From: Pegea sp. RAD2-039
Taxonomy: Eukaryota; Chordata; Thaliacea; Salpida; Salpidae
NCBI GenBank assembly: GCA_034620365.1
Contig: JAQGEQ010000163.1
Location: forward strand, 547,001-611,000
Direction: 5' to 3'
Length of the DNA: 64,000 nucleotides
Of the stretch, positions 12,314-26,500 are shown piece by piece (the stretch's first letter is position 1; each line of letters starts with the position of its first letter). The notes under the pieces were generated by a model that was given only the letters and a program-made list of their open reading frames with translations, had not been told where the DNA came from and ran no database searches. A program made the translations under genes and the position numbers.

Positions 12314-13874
12314 TTATACTTTTTGTTGCTTTGGAATGTTTTCGCTTGATTCGTAACTAGGAGGGTATTCAACATAATTTGATGTTCTAGCGACTGTTTC
12401 AGGATGTATCTGTGGTCTTGTATGTGATCTCGCCGAAAAGCCGGACTCATAATTTGCATAATTCCCTCCTAAAAAAATTATTTATTTATTACAATAAACG
12501 TGAAGGAGGGTGCCTGAAGAGAGCACCTCTCGTTAACACACATTCTCACAAATAATAGCTATTTAGTCAAAAATATAGAACACATGGTATTTCAGTAGTC
12601 CTCAAAACATATAACAGTGAACAATTACATAGAATATTAATAATATAAAAATTATGATGATTATTATCATTTCATTTAAACTCAAAATATATCAATTTTT
12701 TGGAGTATAATTTTATACTATTAATTTTCTAACCTTGAGGGTTGTTATTGTATAGGACAACAGCTGGCGTATCAAATGGTTTACCCTGACAAAAAAAATA
12801 ATTTATTAATTCATTCTGCTACTTTTAAAAATCGTATTTACTTCGCAACAGGAACAGCAGCCTGGTATTGTGCAGCAAAATACTGAAGTTAAGATTAATA
12901 GAATCATAACAACAAATGTAAAAGCAATTGTTGATATATTCAAGTTTCGTACAATCTGTATACATCAAATCTGTTTACAAATAATCCAAGTTAAATTTGA
13001 TAAAAAGTAATTACTTGGTTTCGATGATTTATTGCTGTAAAAGAAATTTCTATAAAAAATAAGCAAGCTGACATGTTTGCAGCAAATATACTCCATCCTA
13101 AAGTTGTATAAACCTAGAACAACCAGAAACATAATAATTTTAAGACCAAAAAAGTTTAAAACTAACCAGGCATTTTGAAGGACGGTAACTAGTTGCTATG
13201 GCTAAGCCACCAGCTGGAAAAATCTATAAGAAATTAAAAAAGTGTCATGTAAGAAAAACTGCCCTTTGCAAAAATTAAATTAAATCTACTTATTTAAGTT
13301 TAATATAGTTTTTATCGCTTACATTGTCAATATATATTCGTTAGTAATACTTTTATAAAATATATAAATCATAAAATCGATATTATTAGCTATTTATAAA
13401 ACAAATATTTCATAATTACCCAGATAGAGCACCAAATACCTTCGCCGATGGTAATAATAAATCTATAAGAAGTATCTACTTTTATAGAACTGATGATGGC
13501 TAGAGCTAGACAAAAAATAACTGCTCCAAAAAGTATTTGTAAAATCTAAATAGAAATGGTAGTTTAAACTTTAAAAACTTTAAGAATGTTAGAGCTTGTT
13601 CAACAAGTTAGGAAAAACTTTGATTTGTAAACCTTTTTGCCAATCATGAAATTCAATTTAATACTTTGAAATGTAAAACTTCAAAGCTAGTAAAATCAAT
13701 TCTATTATTATTATATTTCACTTTAGTTTATATAACATCTTCTACCACCATATTGTTATATGCTATTTAAGTAGCTAGTAAACTAAAATGAGCAAATTTT
13801 CTTACACCAAGTGCTCTAAAGGCCATTAACTTCATTTTATAAACATCAGAATCGTTGGTACTTCCTTCTTCCAT
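12314..13874 (-). CDS. Four-transmembrane CD20/MS4A-like protein A
   Basis: Seven exons on the minus strand: 13874-13806, 13545-13420, 13223-13167, 13113-13015, 12955-12842, 12785-12734, 12468-12314. Product is about 224 aa. All junctions are GT..AG with phases 0,0,0,0,0,1. The start is the ATG in MEEGSTN. Four hydrophobic segments lie around residues 24-42, 62-78, 85-108 and 125-148. A Cys-rich segment (CCTIPGCCSCCE) follows TM4. The cytoplasmic tail contains YPPSYES, a PPxY-type WW-domain ligand seen in NEDD4-family targets. RPSKCL after TM2 and EGIWCSIW before it match the CD20/MS4A pattern. It probably acts as a plasma-membrane adaptor or channel-like protein. A LINE tail sits in its last intron. 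The neighbouring gene at 15658 is its paralogue. Confidence 0.8.
12475..12640 (-). mobile_element. Dispersed repeat copy 1, probable 5'-truncated LINE 3' end
   Basis: It shares with 28797-28960 and 40733-40825 a core beginning GAAGGAGGGTGCCTGAAGAG and ending near CACATTCTCACAAATAA, flanked on the low-coordinate side by (ATTT)n. Read on the minus strand this is a unique sequence ending in a TAAA-type repeat, as in CR1-like LINE 3' ends. It lies in the last intron of CD20-like gene A. A SINE or the 3' end of another element is an alternative. Confidence 0.65.
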
Positions 13875-15657
13875 CACTAGAGCTTTCGCTTTTAGTGAAA
13901 ACTTTTAGATAAATTTGCTATTTCAATACTAAACTTAAAAAAAATATATGAAAATAAACATTATGATTTCATCTCATCAGCCAGTAAATAAACGAAATAA
14001 ATATAAAGTTGGATTATTTGTTAACAAAGGCAATAGTTACAATTACAATTTTTAAACTTCATTTAATTTTAACAAAAATTGATGTTGATTATAAAATTGG
14101 TGCAAATACTTATCATAAAAAGTTATAGCTGATATAAAAATATTTTTTATCAAGATATAACAACTCATTATCATCTAAGCAAGCACAAGAACGTCACCGG
14201 TAAAGCTTAAATTTCAGAATTGTCGCTTTTTGTTAACAGCCCTGAGTACAATTAATAATCCATATTACCAACTAAATAGACAAATATTAACAATTTCTAA
14301 GTATTACCCAGCTTATTAAAGACTTAAAAAGTTAGTTTAAAAGTTACTACCATGTACCCTCGCTTACCTAACAAAGTGTCTTCTAAAAATCAATGAAATC
14401 TTTACAAAAAAGAGATCTATACATTTTATTATTTGCTAGGCGAACACACAAAAAGTTAAAATCTCTAGTGGCATAGTTTTAAGCTAACTTTTTCTATTCT
14501 ACAGCTTTTTAATAATACCATAAAACTTTTGCAAACATATTTCCATGAAAGCAAAGTGCTATCTGTGCTTGTTGACATTTTCTTAAAAATTATTTTTTTT
14601 AAATTATTTTTAAAGATTTTTTTTTTTCTTTGGCTAGGTGTTGTATTACCTTTCAGGTTTATAAGGTGAAAGTTTATTTTCTGATTCTGTTTTTCTAACA
14701 ATTTTTCAACAAAAATACTCAGCAACCCTTTTACATTCTACAGAACTTGTTGAATGAAGAACTTCAAATCTTGTTGATTGGTTGTTAGTTGTTGAATTAA
14801 CTGATAAAGCAAACACCTTTCCACTGTAGAACGTTAAAATAGAAGAAAATTGTCCAATTTTGTCTTTGCCATCTTTACTTTTCCACATCTTGTTATTCTC
14901 AGATCATATATTAAACATTTATTTCGAAGTTTTCACGGATTAATAAAAGTATTTCTTTAAGTTTAAATGATTTAGAAGGTCTTTGCTGCCTACAGAGAAC
15001 TTTTTTCAGTCGAAACGAACAAACTGTGTTAACAAAGTGTTTGTTGGAAATTTTTAATTAAAAAAAAGTTTTATTAATAGGAGATTTTTACAGTAAAAAT
15101 GAGAAGTTAACAGATCTACGGTTTTAATAATAATTATATTATTAAAGTAATAATCATTTTTTCTAACTAAACATTTAATTTTTTTAAACATTTTTCTTTA
15201 CCTAGAAGTTAATTTAAATTTTTTTATTAATTTACATTTCCAGAACATTTGACAACAATTTAAAAAAGTAAAATCATTAAAAAAAGAGACAAATTTTGGA
15301 TAAAAGCTATAAAATATTTTTGAATATTATATTAAATTATATAATTTTGTCATATAATCTTAAAATATTCAAGAATGTTTTTTTAAAGAAATTAATCATC
15401 TAATGGAAATACTATAAGCTGATATTTTTTTCAAAATATTGAATAAACTCTTCAAAGTTCAAAATTATTCCAATTATCTTCATAACTAAATTATAAATAT
15501 TTTAAATAAAGTTTTTGTATCAAAAAAAATTTAATTAGATATATCAGGTTAGAGCTTGATTTTGTAATCTAATTTTATTATTTAATCAACGCTGTTAATA
15601 ATCGATTTATATCTTAATATTTTAAGTAGTAAATTCATTATAGTTTTTCTTTTTCAG
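13875..15657. other. Spacer between the CD20-like genes, with two minor minus-strand open frames
   Basis: Mostly AT-rich. Between 14465 and 14888 the minus strand holds two overlapping frames of 60 and 86 codons in slightly less AT-rich DNA, one starting MWKSKDGKDKIG. They match nothing I recognise and have no downstream exon link, so they may be 5' UTR or chance. The promoter of gene A should lie here. Confidence 0.4.
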
Positions 15658-17062
15658 CTAAGAATACGTTGGTGCTAAAACTGTTGCATCTACAGGCATC
15701 TCCATTGCTACAAACAAATCCAAGATTACATCTTAATCAAATAACTCTTAAACATCAATAAAATACAAAAAATTGATTCAGTTAAGAATAAATTTGGTTG
15801 AAATGAAACTTGTGTGACTCACGTGAAGTAGAATAAGTTTCACGTCTCGTCAATGGTATTGGACCTTCAAATTCTCTGGTAGTTTCATTTATCTACAATA
15901 TTTAATTGAATAATCACATATTATTTGATGATTAAAACTCACTCTAGTTGAGTTTCCACAACAGCATTTCATCAGACAAGAACAAAGTACTGAAGTTGTT
16001 ACAAGAAGCAGCATGCATGAAAATGATAAGAAAACAATAGAAGAAGATACAACCAAATATCCTGGAGACTAAAAGTTAACATAAAATTTATATTGACATT
16101 TTTCCTGACATTTCAGCATATATATAAATCTTTAAGATACATTTTAAGTGTCATCAGAAGGTAAAAATCTGCTACAAATTTTGATAGTTTATAAAACTTT
16201 GAATAAGAAGTTATTAAAAGTTTAAACTCATAATATCTAGAACTTTAAGTGGTCAAAATTGAAAATGAAAAAGAAATAAGTAAGTTAAGTAAATAAATTA
16301 ATGTTTATTTTATACAGTCATTATTCTAAAGTAAATTTTCTTCAAAAATATTTAAGACAAAAATTTAATTTAAATATTTACAAAGTTATTTTTTTGATAA
16401 TTGTAAGAAATACCGGATAAGTACTTGCTGGAATCAAAATAAGTTCAACAAGAAACAAGCCACCATTTGCAATTGCTCCAAGTATAGAAAATATTAAGCT
16501 TGCAATGGTCTGCAAGTTTCATAAAAGTTATAAAAATTATAAATGTAAGAAAAACTTAACCAGTGACTGTTTGTTTCTTGACTTACACCCAACACAAACT
16601 GACAAAATTCCTGATATCAAAACCTAAAATGTATTACAACTGATTAATATTTTTCTTAATTATACCTTTCTATTTGTCAAAAAGCGAATTATTGACAAAC
16701 TTACAGGTATAGCACACCACAACCCTTCAAAAAATGTAAATACGTCTGCAGGATAACATGAAATTTCATCTCTGTACATCCAATCGTAACTAGATTGGTA
16801 TCTATTGCAAGAACGTTCATCTTTTCTACCAATAATAAATTCTATAATTCCAAAAGATCCCAACAAAATAGATAAAATAATTTCTGTGATCTGTAAAAAC
16901 ATTTAAATGAACTTTTAAAACAGATTTTTAAAGATTAAAATCAGGGTTCTTTACAGGCAAAAAAATTAAATAGGAACAACTAACCCCAAATATTTTGAAA
17001 GCCCTTTTCAGAGATTTCTTTTTAATAGTTAGGCCGCGTGCTCGAAGAACGTTTTCATTCAT
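15658..17062 (-). CDS. Four-transmembrane CD20/MS4A-like protein B
   Basis: Seven minus-strand exons: 17062-16985, 16890-16705, 16623-16561, 16509-16414, 16068-15943, 15892-15823, 15707-15658. Product is about 222 aa, with junction phases 0,0,0,0,0,1, identical to gene A. The basic N-terminus (TIKKKSLKRAFK) leads into TM1 (ITEIILSILLGSFG). A long first loop with several Cys residues (SCNRYQSSYDW, SCYPADV) is followed by TM2 at EGLWCAIPVLISGILSV, the most CD20/MS4A-like stretch. TM3 and TM4 follow, then a CMKCCCG-like Cys cluster and a short tail. The first loop is about 20 residues longer than in gene A. Tandem position and matching exon plan show the two genes arose by duplication. Function is inferred from family only. 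Confidence 0.8.
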
Positions 17063-20000
17063 TTTATTTATAAGTATTTTAACTTAAAGATGTATTTCAA
17101 ATATTCAAGGTTTTTATTTATATTACCTAAAAAATTTAACAGGAAGTTTAAAAACTTTACTAGGAACTTATACATCAATACAAACCTTATATTATTAAAA
17201 GATCAAAATACTTTTAAACTAAGATATAAAAAATTTGAACTTTTAGTTATAAGATTAAGTGATCCAAATATTGCTATATATTTTATTTAAAAAAATTGAA
17301 CTTATTTTTCAGGTGAGCTGTTTTTGATGAAATTTATTTTATCGGGATTTAAATACGAGTATTTCAAATTACGAATAAAACTTAAAGTAAATCAGTAAAG
17401 TTTTTAAACATAAATAATCTAAAAAGTTTTATTCATTGTTTTAGAGAAGTGTTTGTTTATTCAAAAACAATCTATTATTGTTTTAATTAAATCTAGCTGT
17501 ACAGAACACATGAATGTATCAATTAAACAATTTTTAATACATATTTAAAATTAATTGCAATTTTTTTTATCTGGAATGATATACAAAAATCGATAAAGTA
17601 TTCATAGAAAATAGCGAAAAATAGAATAATTGAGATAAATACTAAAAGTATCATTAATTTTTTTGAAGTATAAATGCTACTATCGAGGTTTCACACAGTT
17701 ACAAGATTCCACAAAAAAATACAAAGGTTTATTTCAGATCAATGTCATTAGAAATAATACTAAAACACAGTTACATTTTCAGATTGTTACTAGAGATGTT
17801 AAACTAAGTCATAAACGATAAAATTGTTGCTAATACTCATTAACATTCTAAAATTTACTGTTTTATGCGAACTGAAACATAAAAATCAAAAGTTTTATTT
17901 GACTTAATAAGATACATTAGATTACAGTATATTGACCCGAAAATAAAAATCATCACAGGTTTCATTTTTTACTCAAATGGGCGATAAAAAAATCTATTTT
18001 ATTTTAAGTTGTTTTAATTTTTAATTTATATTTTAGTAAATTAACTAAAGTATCAACAAAATTAAGGTACAAAAAAATTGGATACAATTGTTTACTTTTT
18101 AAAAGAATTGTTGTTTCAGTCAAATACATTCTAAAGTTTTATTAAATATAAATTTTGAATAAATTTTTTCACATGTTTATATTTTTAATTGTTTTTAAAT
18201 CTTGTTTAAGCAAATTTTTATACTCAAAATAAGGTTTGAAAGCTTAAATTTTGATTTTTTAAATTCAGTCGCAAAATAATTGAATTTGTTAAGCAAAATA
18301 TGTTTGATTAACTGATAAGAAAATATTTTTCTAGAAAAGTATTTTTTCATTAATCAAATAAAAAAAAGTATTCAATCAACAAGTATTCCCACAAACTTTA
18401 CTAAAACTACTCTACACAAGAGGGACGTTTTAAAATACTTTTAAAACAAATCATAAGAAATGTTCTTAAGTGGATAAATCTCTGTGAGATAAGAGATTCC
18501 AGTTTGGAAAAAGTCCATTTTAGAATTTCAAACTATAATTTAAAGTTTTCCTACTTCAATAAAATGAACTGATCACTTTAAAGTAGCGTGTATCTCTGAA
18601 TATTAGTAATATCTGTAAAAAACACTTTCTTAATCCATCATTATTATTACTTGACAATAATATTAACATAGATAAACCAATAAATGTTTATGTAAATGTT
18701 ATGATTTTTAAAGAAAACTTTGTTTATAATTGTTGTAAAATTTTTAAGTTGTTAAATAATACAAATATTATAATGTAAACATGCATATATGTATTTGAGA
18801 AATTTTAAATTTGTAAAATTTTAAGTTCAATTCAGATTGATTTAATTTATACCAAATATTACAAAATAAAATTGTGATTTGAAAGCCAGAAGTCTTTCAC
18901 AGATATAAAAAGCAAAATCAAAGTTTTTTAAAAGATTTAAGGTGGAAAACTTTTTGTAAAAAATCAAAGAAACAATTAAAAAGAAGTTTAGAACAAGGAC
19001 AAATATTTAAACTATTCTTAGAGGTAATAAAAGTCTCCGATTTTCTTAGAAAAATACTAAAAACCTTTTAAGATTTCTGTTGTAAACAGATTTTTATCAA
19101 AAAGTAGTTTTTATGGTTTAGAAATTCTCTAAAAGCTAAAACACCAATTAAAGAAATTTACTTTTTTCAACTATAATTTACTAAAGTGAGTTTATATTTC
19201 TTTAAAGCAATGATAAGACAAGAAAATGTTTAATAAATAAATCTTTGAAAGCCCCCAAAAATACTTTTTAAAAACTTAAAAACGATTTCTTTATCTTTTA
19301 TTTAAACTTGAGGTTATGAAAGTACATCTGTTAATCTGTTAGTTAAAAAAATTTTTCAAAATAAATGAAATGAAAGATTTATTAGTTTCCTTTTTTGTAA
19401 CTTTACTAAAACCCATTTTTTTTCACTTTGTCGAAAACTTCAACAAACCACAATCTTCTTTTATCACTATCAACGTGGTGACAGCTCTAGAATTTACTCT
19501 TCCTCAACATATCTTTCAGCCAACTATCCTAGACAATAAGTCAGTTGTCATCATACTTTCTTATTATTGACTGACGATCGAATATCACTTTATGATAGTC
19601 AGTAGTGAGTTTTGTAGTTAAAAAGAAAAAAATAAAATATTTTCCTGAAATTTAAATATAGTTAACCATATCTTTTTTTAATTATTTGTTAATATTTTTA
19701 TGTTCAGTTTTAATATCAGATTTCTTTATAATATTTTTTTATTTTTACAATTAACCCTAAAAATTATATATTTGTTATTTAGAAATTTTACAATTTACAA
19801 GCGTTAACTATTAAAAAAGTTTAAATATAACAGAATATTATTATGAAATACTTTTAATTATTAATCTTTTTGTTAATTTAGCAGTTTATTAAATCTTTAT
19901 TTCTGTGTATTTTTGCTATTTCTTAAGAAAACCCCTAACAACTCGTTTTTAGTATTGATTAATTTTTAGTAAACATTATAAATCATTTACTAGACTTTGT

Positions 20001-20588
20001 TTATTCTAAACTACTATAAAATTTTATGATTTTTTTTCAAATATTCTTTTGTATTTAAGGTAAATATTAAACACTACTCAAAGAAAAAGTAAATCTAACC
20101 TCGCTGGTAAAAGATAAAGTTTATATTAAAAGAGTTTGAACATTCTAAATATTTTATTCAACTTGTCATTATAGTGCTTTCAACAATGTCTGTCACTTTA
20201 TCAGCTTTTGCATTTTATAAAACTTTAATTCTATCTTCTGTTTTATTTATTTTGTTAGAAGAACTTTAAAATTCAAGGCATTCATCTTTGTTTTATAAAA
20301 AGTTTACTTTTTCTATTATTTCTAATTTAGTGAATAAGTTTAGAGATCACAGTTAAGTTTGAATAAAGTTATATATTTTAAACAGTTAGAAATGTTCTCT
20401 GATAATAATGCCTGAGATAATTTTCAAGACAAGGTTTTTGTTTGATTGAACAATTATTTTATTTTTGTAATTTTTAAATATACTTTTTTTGGATCGAACA
20501 TTTTTTGAAATTAAACAAAATCTAACTTTACTACTTTTTTATCATCTTAGATTTTAGATTAGTTAAAAGGTAATTATAATCAACTAGA
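17063..20588. other. Long AT-rich gene-free stretch
   Basis: No supported gene. Short frames at 17090-17290 (+) and 19370-19570 (+) lack conserved motifs. The second lies in a slightly GC-richer patch (19430-19590) that may be a decayed insertion. The stretch lies between divergently transcribed genes, so it should include both promoters. Confidence 0.5.
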
Positions 20589-23500
20589 ATGGGTTGTAAC
20601 TCAAGTAAAGGTGCAACTACAGTTCAAGCAGCTAAGCCAATACCTAAAACTACTTCTGGAGATAAACAAGTATCAAGACCACCTTCAAAATCTAGTAGTT
20701 AGTTTAATTTATTTTAATTTTATTCGAAGAACTTATTTGTAAATGTGAAAAATTGTAAATCTATTTAACTGTGAATATAGAAAGCAGAAGAGACTTAAAA
20801 AGTTTATGAGATTAACAAAAGCAACATTCAAAGCGTTCCCAAAAAGCTTTTTGTGGAAAGGCTAACAAATCTCTACTTATCCTAATTGTATCAAAAGGTT
20901 TGCTTGAATAAGTTACTTTAAACTTTTTATTGTCCTGTCATTTACTACTACAGAATGCTTCATCTGATACAATGTCAGATCGATTGCTTATATTGGCAGC
21001 ATAAACAAAATTTATTTTCAATTGCTATATAAAACCCGAACAATTCTTTTCAAACAGATTATCTTATTATTGTATTTTTAATTCAAAATTATCAGTCTCA
21101 AGGATATTTTAAATAAAACTTTGACTCAAGACAAAACATTTTAAAAGTACTCGTACAGTTCTATAATATATTTGTGTATTTTAGATTAGACAAAATAAGT
21201 TTTACATTGAAATAATTACAAATAGGACCTTCAATAAATTCACATCAATTCTATAAAGTTCTGTAATTATGACTAATGAAATTTTTAATCAAAAAACTGT
21301 TTTATCATAAACTGGAAAAATAACTTTTCAAAAAACAACTTCTTGTTAATATTAAATATTAAAACTGCATTATTTTCATCATAAAAAATTTATTATTTCT
21401 GCTGTTATGAACTGTGTCAATTTAATGGTAAATTTTTAGTTATTTTAAAGTAAAAATAAAATAGTTTAATAAATATTTATCAAATTCAATTTAACCAACT
21501 TATTAATATATGCTTTTTGCAAAATTTTAAGAAAATCACTATTTGCAATTTCTTATTTTTAATAAATGCATTCAGCTATAATTTACATTTATTTAAAATC
21601 ATCGGGAAAGTTTGAAACAAATTTAAATTTCTTTTAAAGACTTAATTTCTATCTTAACTATTCAATTTATTTTCTGATCGATAATATTTTTCAAAAATTA
21701 GACTAATTTTTACCATAAGTATGAAATTTGTGTGATGCTAAGACATTATTAGCAGTTAAATTAGCTGTGAATAAAGTATTTTAAATACTTAAAAGTTTTT
21801 AAAATTTTTTTAAATTTATATCAAACTAAACCCAATAAAATTGCTGAAGTGATTACAAAAGATAAGCATTAGAAGAAATGTAATCAAGCTGTATATTATA
21901 AGACTTGATTAACTATTTGAAACAATCTCAACTTACAGATTTACTTTGATAGTAATTAATGTAAATTTACATAAGTTTATTATTCCATAAACAAGAATTA
22001 TAGCTTAATTAACTAAATATTTACTTTCTATAAATCATCTTGATTATTTTTCTATTTAAAATATAAAAACTGTTTAAATAATTAAAAACAAATTTGTTGA
22101 ATAAATTATAAACGATTATTTTATAAAACTTTAAAAGCTAATTTCGTTTTCTTTAATTTAAATGTGTTAAGTTCATAAAAACTTTCGTAAAAAAGCTTCC
22201 TTAGTTTGATTTTCATTTGAAATGGTTTCTATGACAAAAGATTTGTGAAGCATTTATCCAGAGATACAATCAGTTCTGGAGGGGGGCGTAGATCTACAAA
22301 GAACGCTAATAAAAATAGCAAACATTTTTATATTTCGAACTTTATCCTTTTTTAACTGGCGTCATTTTTTCAAAGTTATTTTTTTAAATTCTTTAAGAAC
22401 AATTGTAAAAATGACTTTGAAAGAAATTGTTTTATTCTATTGAAAGTTTGTTATATTTTTAAAACTTATAAGTAACTAAAACTTTGAAAGACTAAATATT
22501 AAAACTCATATTTCCATAAAAAAAAAATTTCAAATGATAATAAATATGCAATAAAAAATAAACCAACAAGAAAATATTTTGATTGACACTTTTTGAGAGA
22601 GTTAAGAATGTTAGTATTAGCAAGTCATATCGTTTAACCGCTATTTTGTCAATTAAATTAACTTGCTTTAAAGTTTTTGTCTAAACCTGTTCAAACGAAG
22701 CCCAACTAAGAAAGAAAAGCTAGTAGGGGGTACTATTGAGCTAAAGTTATATTTTGTTATCCGTCGCTATGCCAACAGTGTAGGTTTCATTCGGTGAAAA
22801 CCCGAAGATAAAATATTTTCAGAAACTTTAATTAAATAGAAGAAATTATTAACGGAATTGAGAGATGTTTATTTTAAGTTTGTTAAAAATTAACTGACGC
22901 TATTGTGTTGGTTCGTGACAAATAAAAACAAAAATAAAAGTATTTCTAAAGAATTAGATTTATTTTGTGACCTGTAAAAACAAATGTATTAATTTCGTTT
23001 TAAATACTTTTTAGACAATTTTAAGATAAATATTTTGATTTTAGAAATAATGCTTAATGTCTTATAAATTAGAATAAGATTTGAGGTGGTAAAATTATAA
23101 TTTTCGAAATAATAATTTTTATATTATATAATTATTATATAATTTCGTCGAAAAATCATCTCTATATAAATATCCAGACTTTCAGCGATTCATATTCCAA
23201 ATAATATTACATCTCATGTAATGCTTAATAAAATTTAAAATATATTTCTGTCGAAACAAGAGTTTATAAATATTTAGATATTTCACAATAAACTTATCTG
23301 AAAATGTTCTCATAAATTTACAGATCGGTCCAACGAAGTAAATGGTCGAATTCAAACACCCCCTTCAGCGCCTACTACAGCTTGGAGTAAATAGCTTCTT
23401 AACTTTTCCAACAAATTTATTTATAAAACTATTTGTCGTTATTTAGTGTTAGGTTTAAATGGGCTATTTGTATAAAACTATTTTATTTAATAAATATTTC

Positions 23501-26500
23501 TTTCACCATCTAATATTTTTATAAATAATTCTAAACAGACAAAATCTAAAAGATAAAAAAATAATCATCATTTTTGAGTGAGAAACAATTTTAACGACTT
23601 TAAATGCATCTAAGACATTTTAATTTAATTGTTTCTAAATCTTTGCTTGAAATTTATTTTATTTATTTGAATCAATTTAGATGAGAATCCTGATAAATTA
23701 AAAGGATCAAATAATTCTGATCAGTTGTCACTTCATTCACAAGTTTCGAACAAATCACAAAACTCGGTGAAGATGATCTCTCTCGCAAAACCTGATGAAG
23801 ATCAAGTCATCAGCAACCAAGACGGAAGTTCTTTTGCTGAGAACGTGACTACTCAACAAACTGAATCTCTTAATATTCCGGGAACCGTTGAATCTTCAGA
23901 AGAAGACATAAAAAAAGAAGATGAAAAAATTGAAGCTGTAAAAGAAGTTGAAGCTGTGAAAGAAGATGAAGCTGTAAAAGAAGATGAAGAAAGTTTGGGA
24001 AACAAAACAGAAGATGGTTTAAAAGTAGATGATGCTGGAAAGATTGATGAAAATGAAAAAGATGAAAAAATCGAAAGCTCTTCTAGAAATGAAGGTGAGA
24101 TTAAATGATGAAAAGTTTATTAGAAATTATTCATTTTTAGAAATAGATTTATCAAATAATTATATAATAAATCCGTATTTTATTCATTCTTTTATTATGT
24201 TTATAACTGATAGTTGTAATAGATAAATACTTTATAAAAAATATCCTGATTTTAGAATTACTTAAATTTCAGTTCGTTTTATTATATTAGGTTATAAAAA
24301 AGTAAACTTAAAAAATGTTATTTTATATTTTTATATTCGTAGAATAAATTGTATCTTGGTTTATTTTCTTAACTCAACATATTTATCACGTAAACCTTAA
24401 AGTACTTCTAAATATAAGATTTATTAAGATATCAAACTTATTATAATTAGCTTTTTACAAATTTAAGATTTTGATTGAGAAACCAACAAATATAAAATCC
24501 AGAAACTTACCAAACTTTTTCTATGAAAATAAGTTTTAATTTAAATTAAAAGTTTTAAAAACATCTGCTTTCAACTATTATTAATTTCTAATAAACGTTT
24601 TTAAGGTGATATAAATGAAACAAATGTTGCAACAAACCTGGGAGACTCTAATTAAAGGGTCTAATTTGGGGTGAATAGTTTTTAAAGACATATGAGCATG
24701 ATAAAACAAATGTTGCATCACTTGAATGATTGTCACCACGTCTTTTTGTAATTCACTCACTAAAACACTGTCATTTGCTTTCAATACGTCACTATAATTG
24801 TTTTAGTTGGCAAAAATCGTGTTTCCAAAGCGATTTACTGTAAAATCATTTTAACAAATTCATTATACAGAGATAGTTGTGAAGGAGAATAAACTAACTT
24901 CAGTTGAAGATGACTCAAGTTTACAAAATATTACTGAAAAAGAAAATATAAACGAAGTTGTTACAAATTTAAACACCTCTGCAGAAAGTCTTTCTGAAAT
25001 AAATCAAACAAATTCTGAAAAACAGTTAACTAAAGACATATCAAAAGTAGATGTTGAAAAAATAAAGGAAACTGCAGAAGACTCAGTTGTTGAAACAATA
25101 GAAGAACCAGTTGTTGAAGCAACAAAAGAACCAGTCGTTGAAACCACAGAAGAGCCAGTTGTGAAAAAACTGAAGAACCAGTTGTTAAAAAAGAACCAGC
25201 GAAAAGAAGAACCAGTTGCTGAAACACTGAAGAACCAGTTGTTGAAACAACTGAAGAACCAGTTGCTGAAAAACGGAAGAACCAGTTGTTGAAAAAAACC
25301 AGTTGTTGAAACCACTAAAGAACCAGTTGTTGAAACCACTAAAGAACCAGTTGCTGAAACTAAGAACCAGTTGTTGAAAAACAGAAGAACCAGTTGCGAA
25401 AAGACACCAGTTGTCGAAAAGACAAAAGAACCAGTTGTTGAAACCACTAAAGAACCAGTCGCTGAAAAAGCGGAAGAACCAGTTGAAACAACTGAAGAAC
25501 CAGTTGCTGAAACCACTAAAGAACCAGTTGTTGAAACAGCAGAAGAACCAGTTGTCGAAAAGACAAAAGAACCAGTTGCTGAAATCACTGAAGAAGCAGT
25601 TGTTGAAACAACTGAAGAACCAGTTGCTGAAAAAGCGGAAGAACCAGTTGTTGAAAAAGCGGAAGAACCAGTTGTTGAAACCACTAAAGAACCAGTTGTT
25701 GAAAAAGCAGAAGAACCAGTCGTTGAAGAACCAGTTGCTGAAACAGCAGAAGAACCAGTTGTTGAAAGAAACCAGTTGTTGAAACCAGAAACCAAAAGAA
25801 GCCAGTTGCTGAAATAAAGAACCAATCGTTGAAACTGAAGCCAGTTGCTGAAGAACCAGTTGCTGAAGAACCAGTTGTTGAAACTAAAGAACAATTGTTG
25901 AAACCACTAAAGAACCAGTTGTTGAAACTGAAGAACAGCAGAAAAACCAGTTGCTGAAGAAACAGAAGAACCAGTTGTTGAAACCACTAAAGAACCAGTT
26001 GTTGAAACTAAAGAACCAGTTGTTGAAACAACAGAAGAACCAGTTGTTGAAACCAGTAAAGAACCAGTTGTTGAAACAACAGAAGAACCAGTTGCTGAAA
26101 CCACTAAAGAACCAGTTGTTGAAAAAACTGAAGAACCAAAACAGCAGAAGAACCAGTTGTCGAAAAGACAAAAGAAGCAGTTGCTGAAATCACTGAAGAA
26201 GCAGTTGTTGAAAATACTGAAGAACCAGTTGCTGAAAAAGTGGAAGAACCTGTTGTTGAAAAAGCGGAAGAACCAGTTGTTGAAACAACTGAAGAACCAG
26301 TTGTTGAAAAAGCAGAAGAACCAGTTGCTGAAACCACTAAAGAAGCAGTTGTTGAAACCACTAAAGAACCAGTTGTTGAAAATACTGAAGAACCAGTTGT
26401 TGAAAATACTGAAGAACCAGTTGCTGAAAAAGTGGAACAACCAGTTGCTGAAAAAACAGAAGAACCAGTTGTTGAAACCACTAAAGAACCAGTTGTTGAA

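Noticed and set aside
17090..17290. 66-codon plus-strand frame next to the start of CD20-like gene B
   Set aside because: Lys/Asn/Phe/Ile-rich composition matches random AT-rich sequence; no homology or promoter evidence.
19370..19570. 66-codon frame in the long AT-rich gap
   Set aside because: No conserved motif, no splice partners, and only a modest composition shift; insufficient support for a gene.
22680..22810. Slightly GC-rich patch considered as a small RNA gene
   Set aside because: No tRNA cloverleaf, Sm site or other RNA hallmark could be found.
24581..24784. 67-codon minus-strand frame in an intron of the myristoylated protein gene
   Set aside because: Composition is slightly unusual and it may be a mobile-element scrap, but no motif supports coding.
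25004..25894. 296-codon minus-strand open frame rich in Ser, Thr and Val
   Set aside because: It is the exact antisense of the EEPVVE repeat; the repeat has no stops on either strand, so the frame is a by-product.
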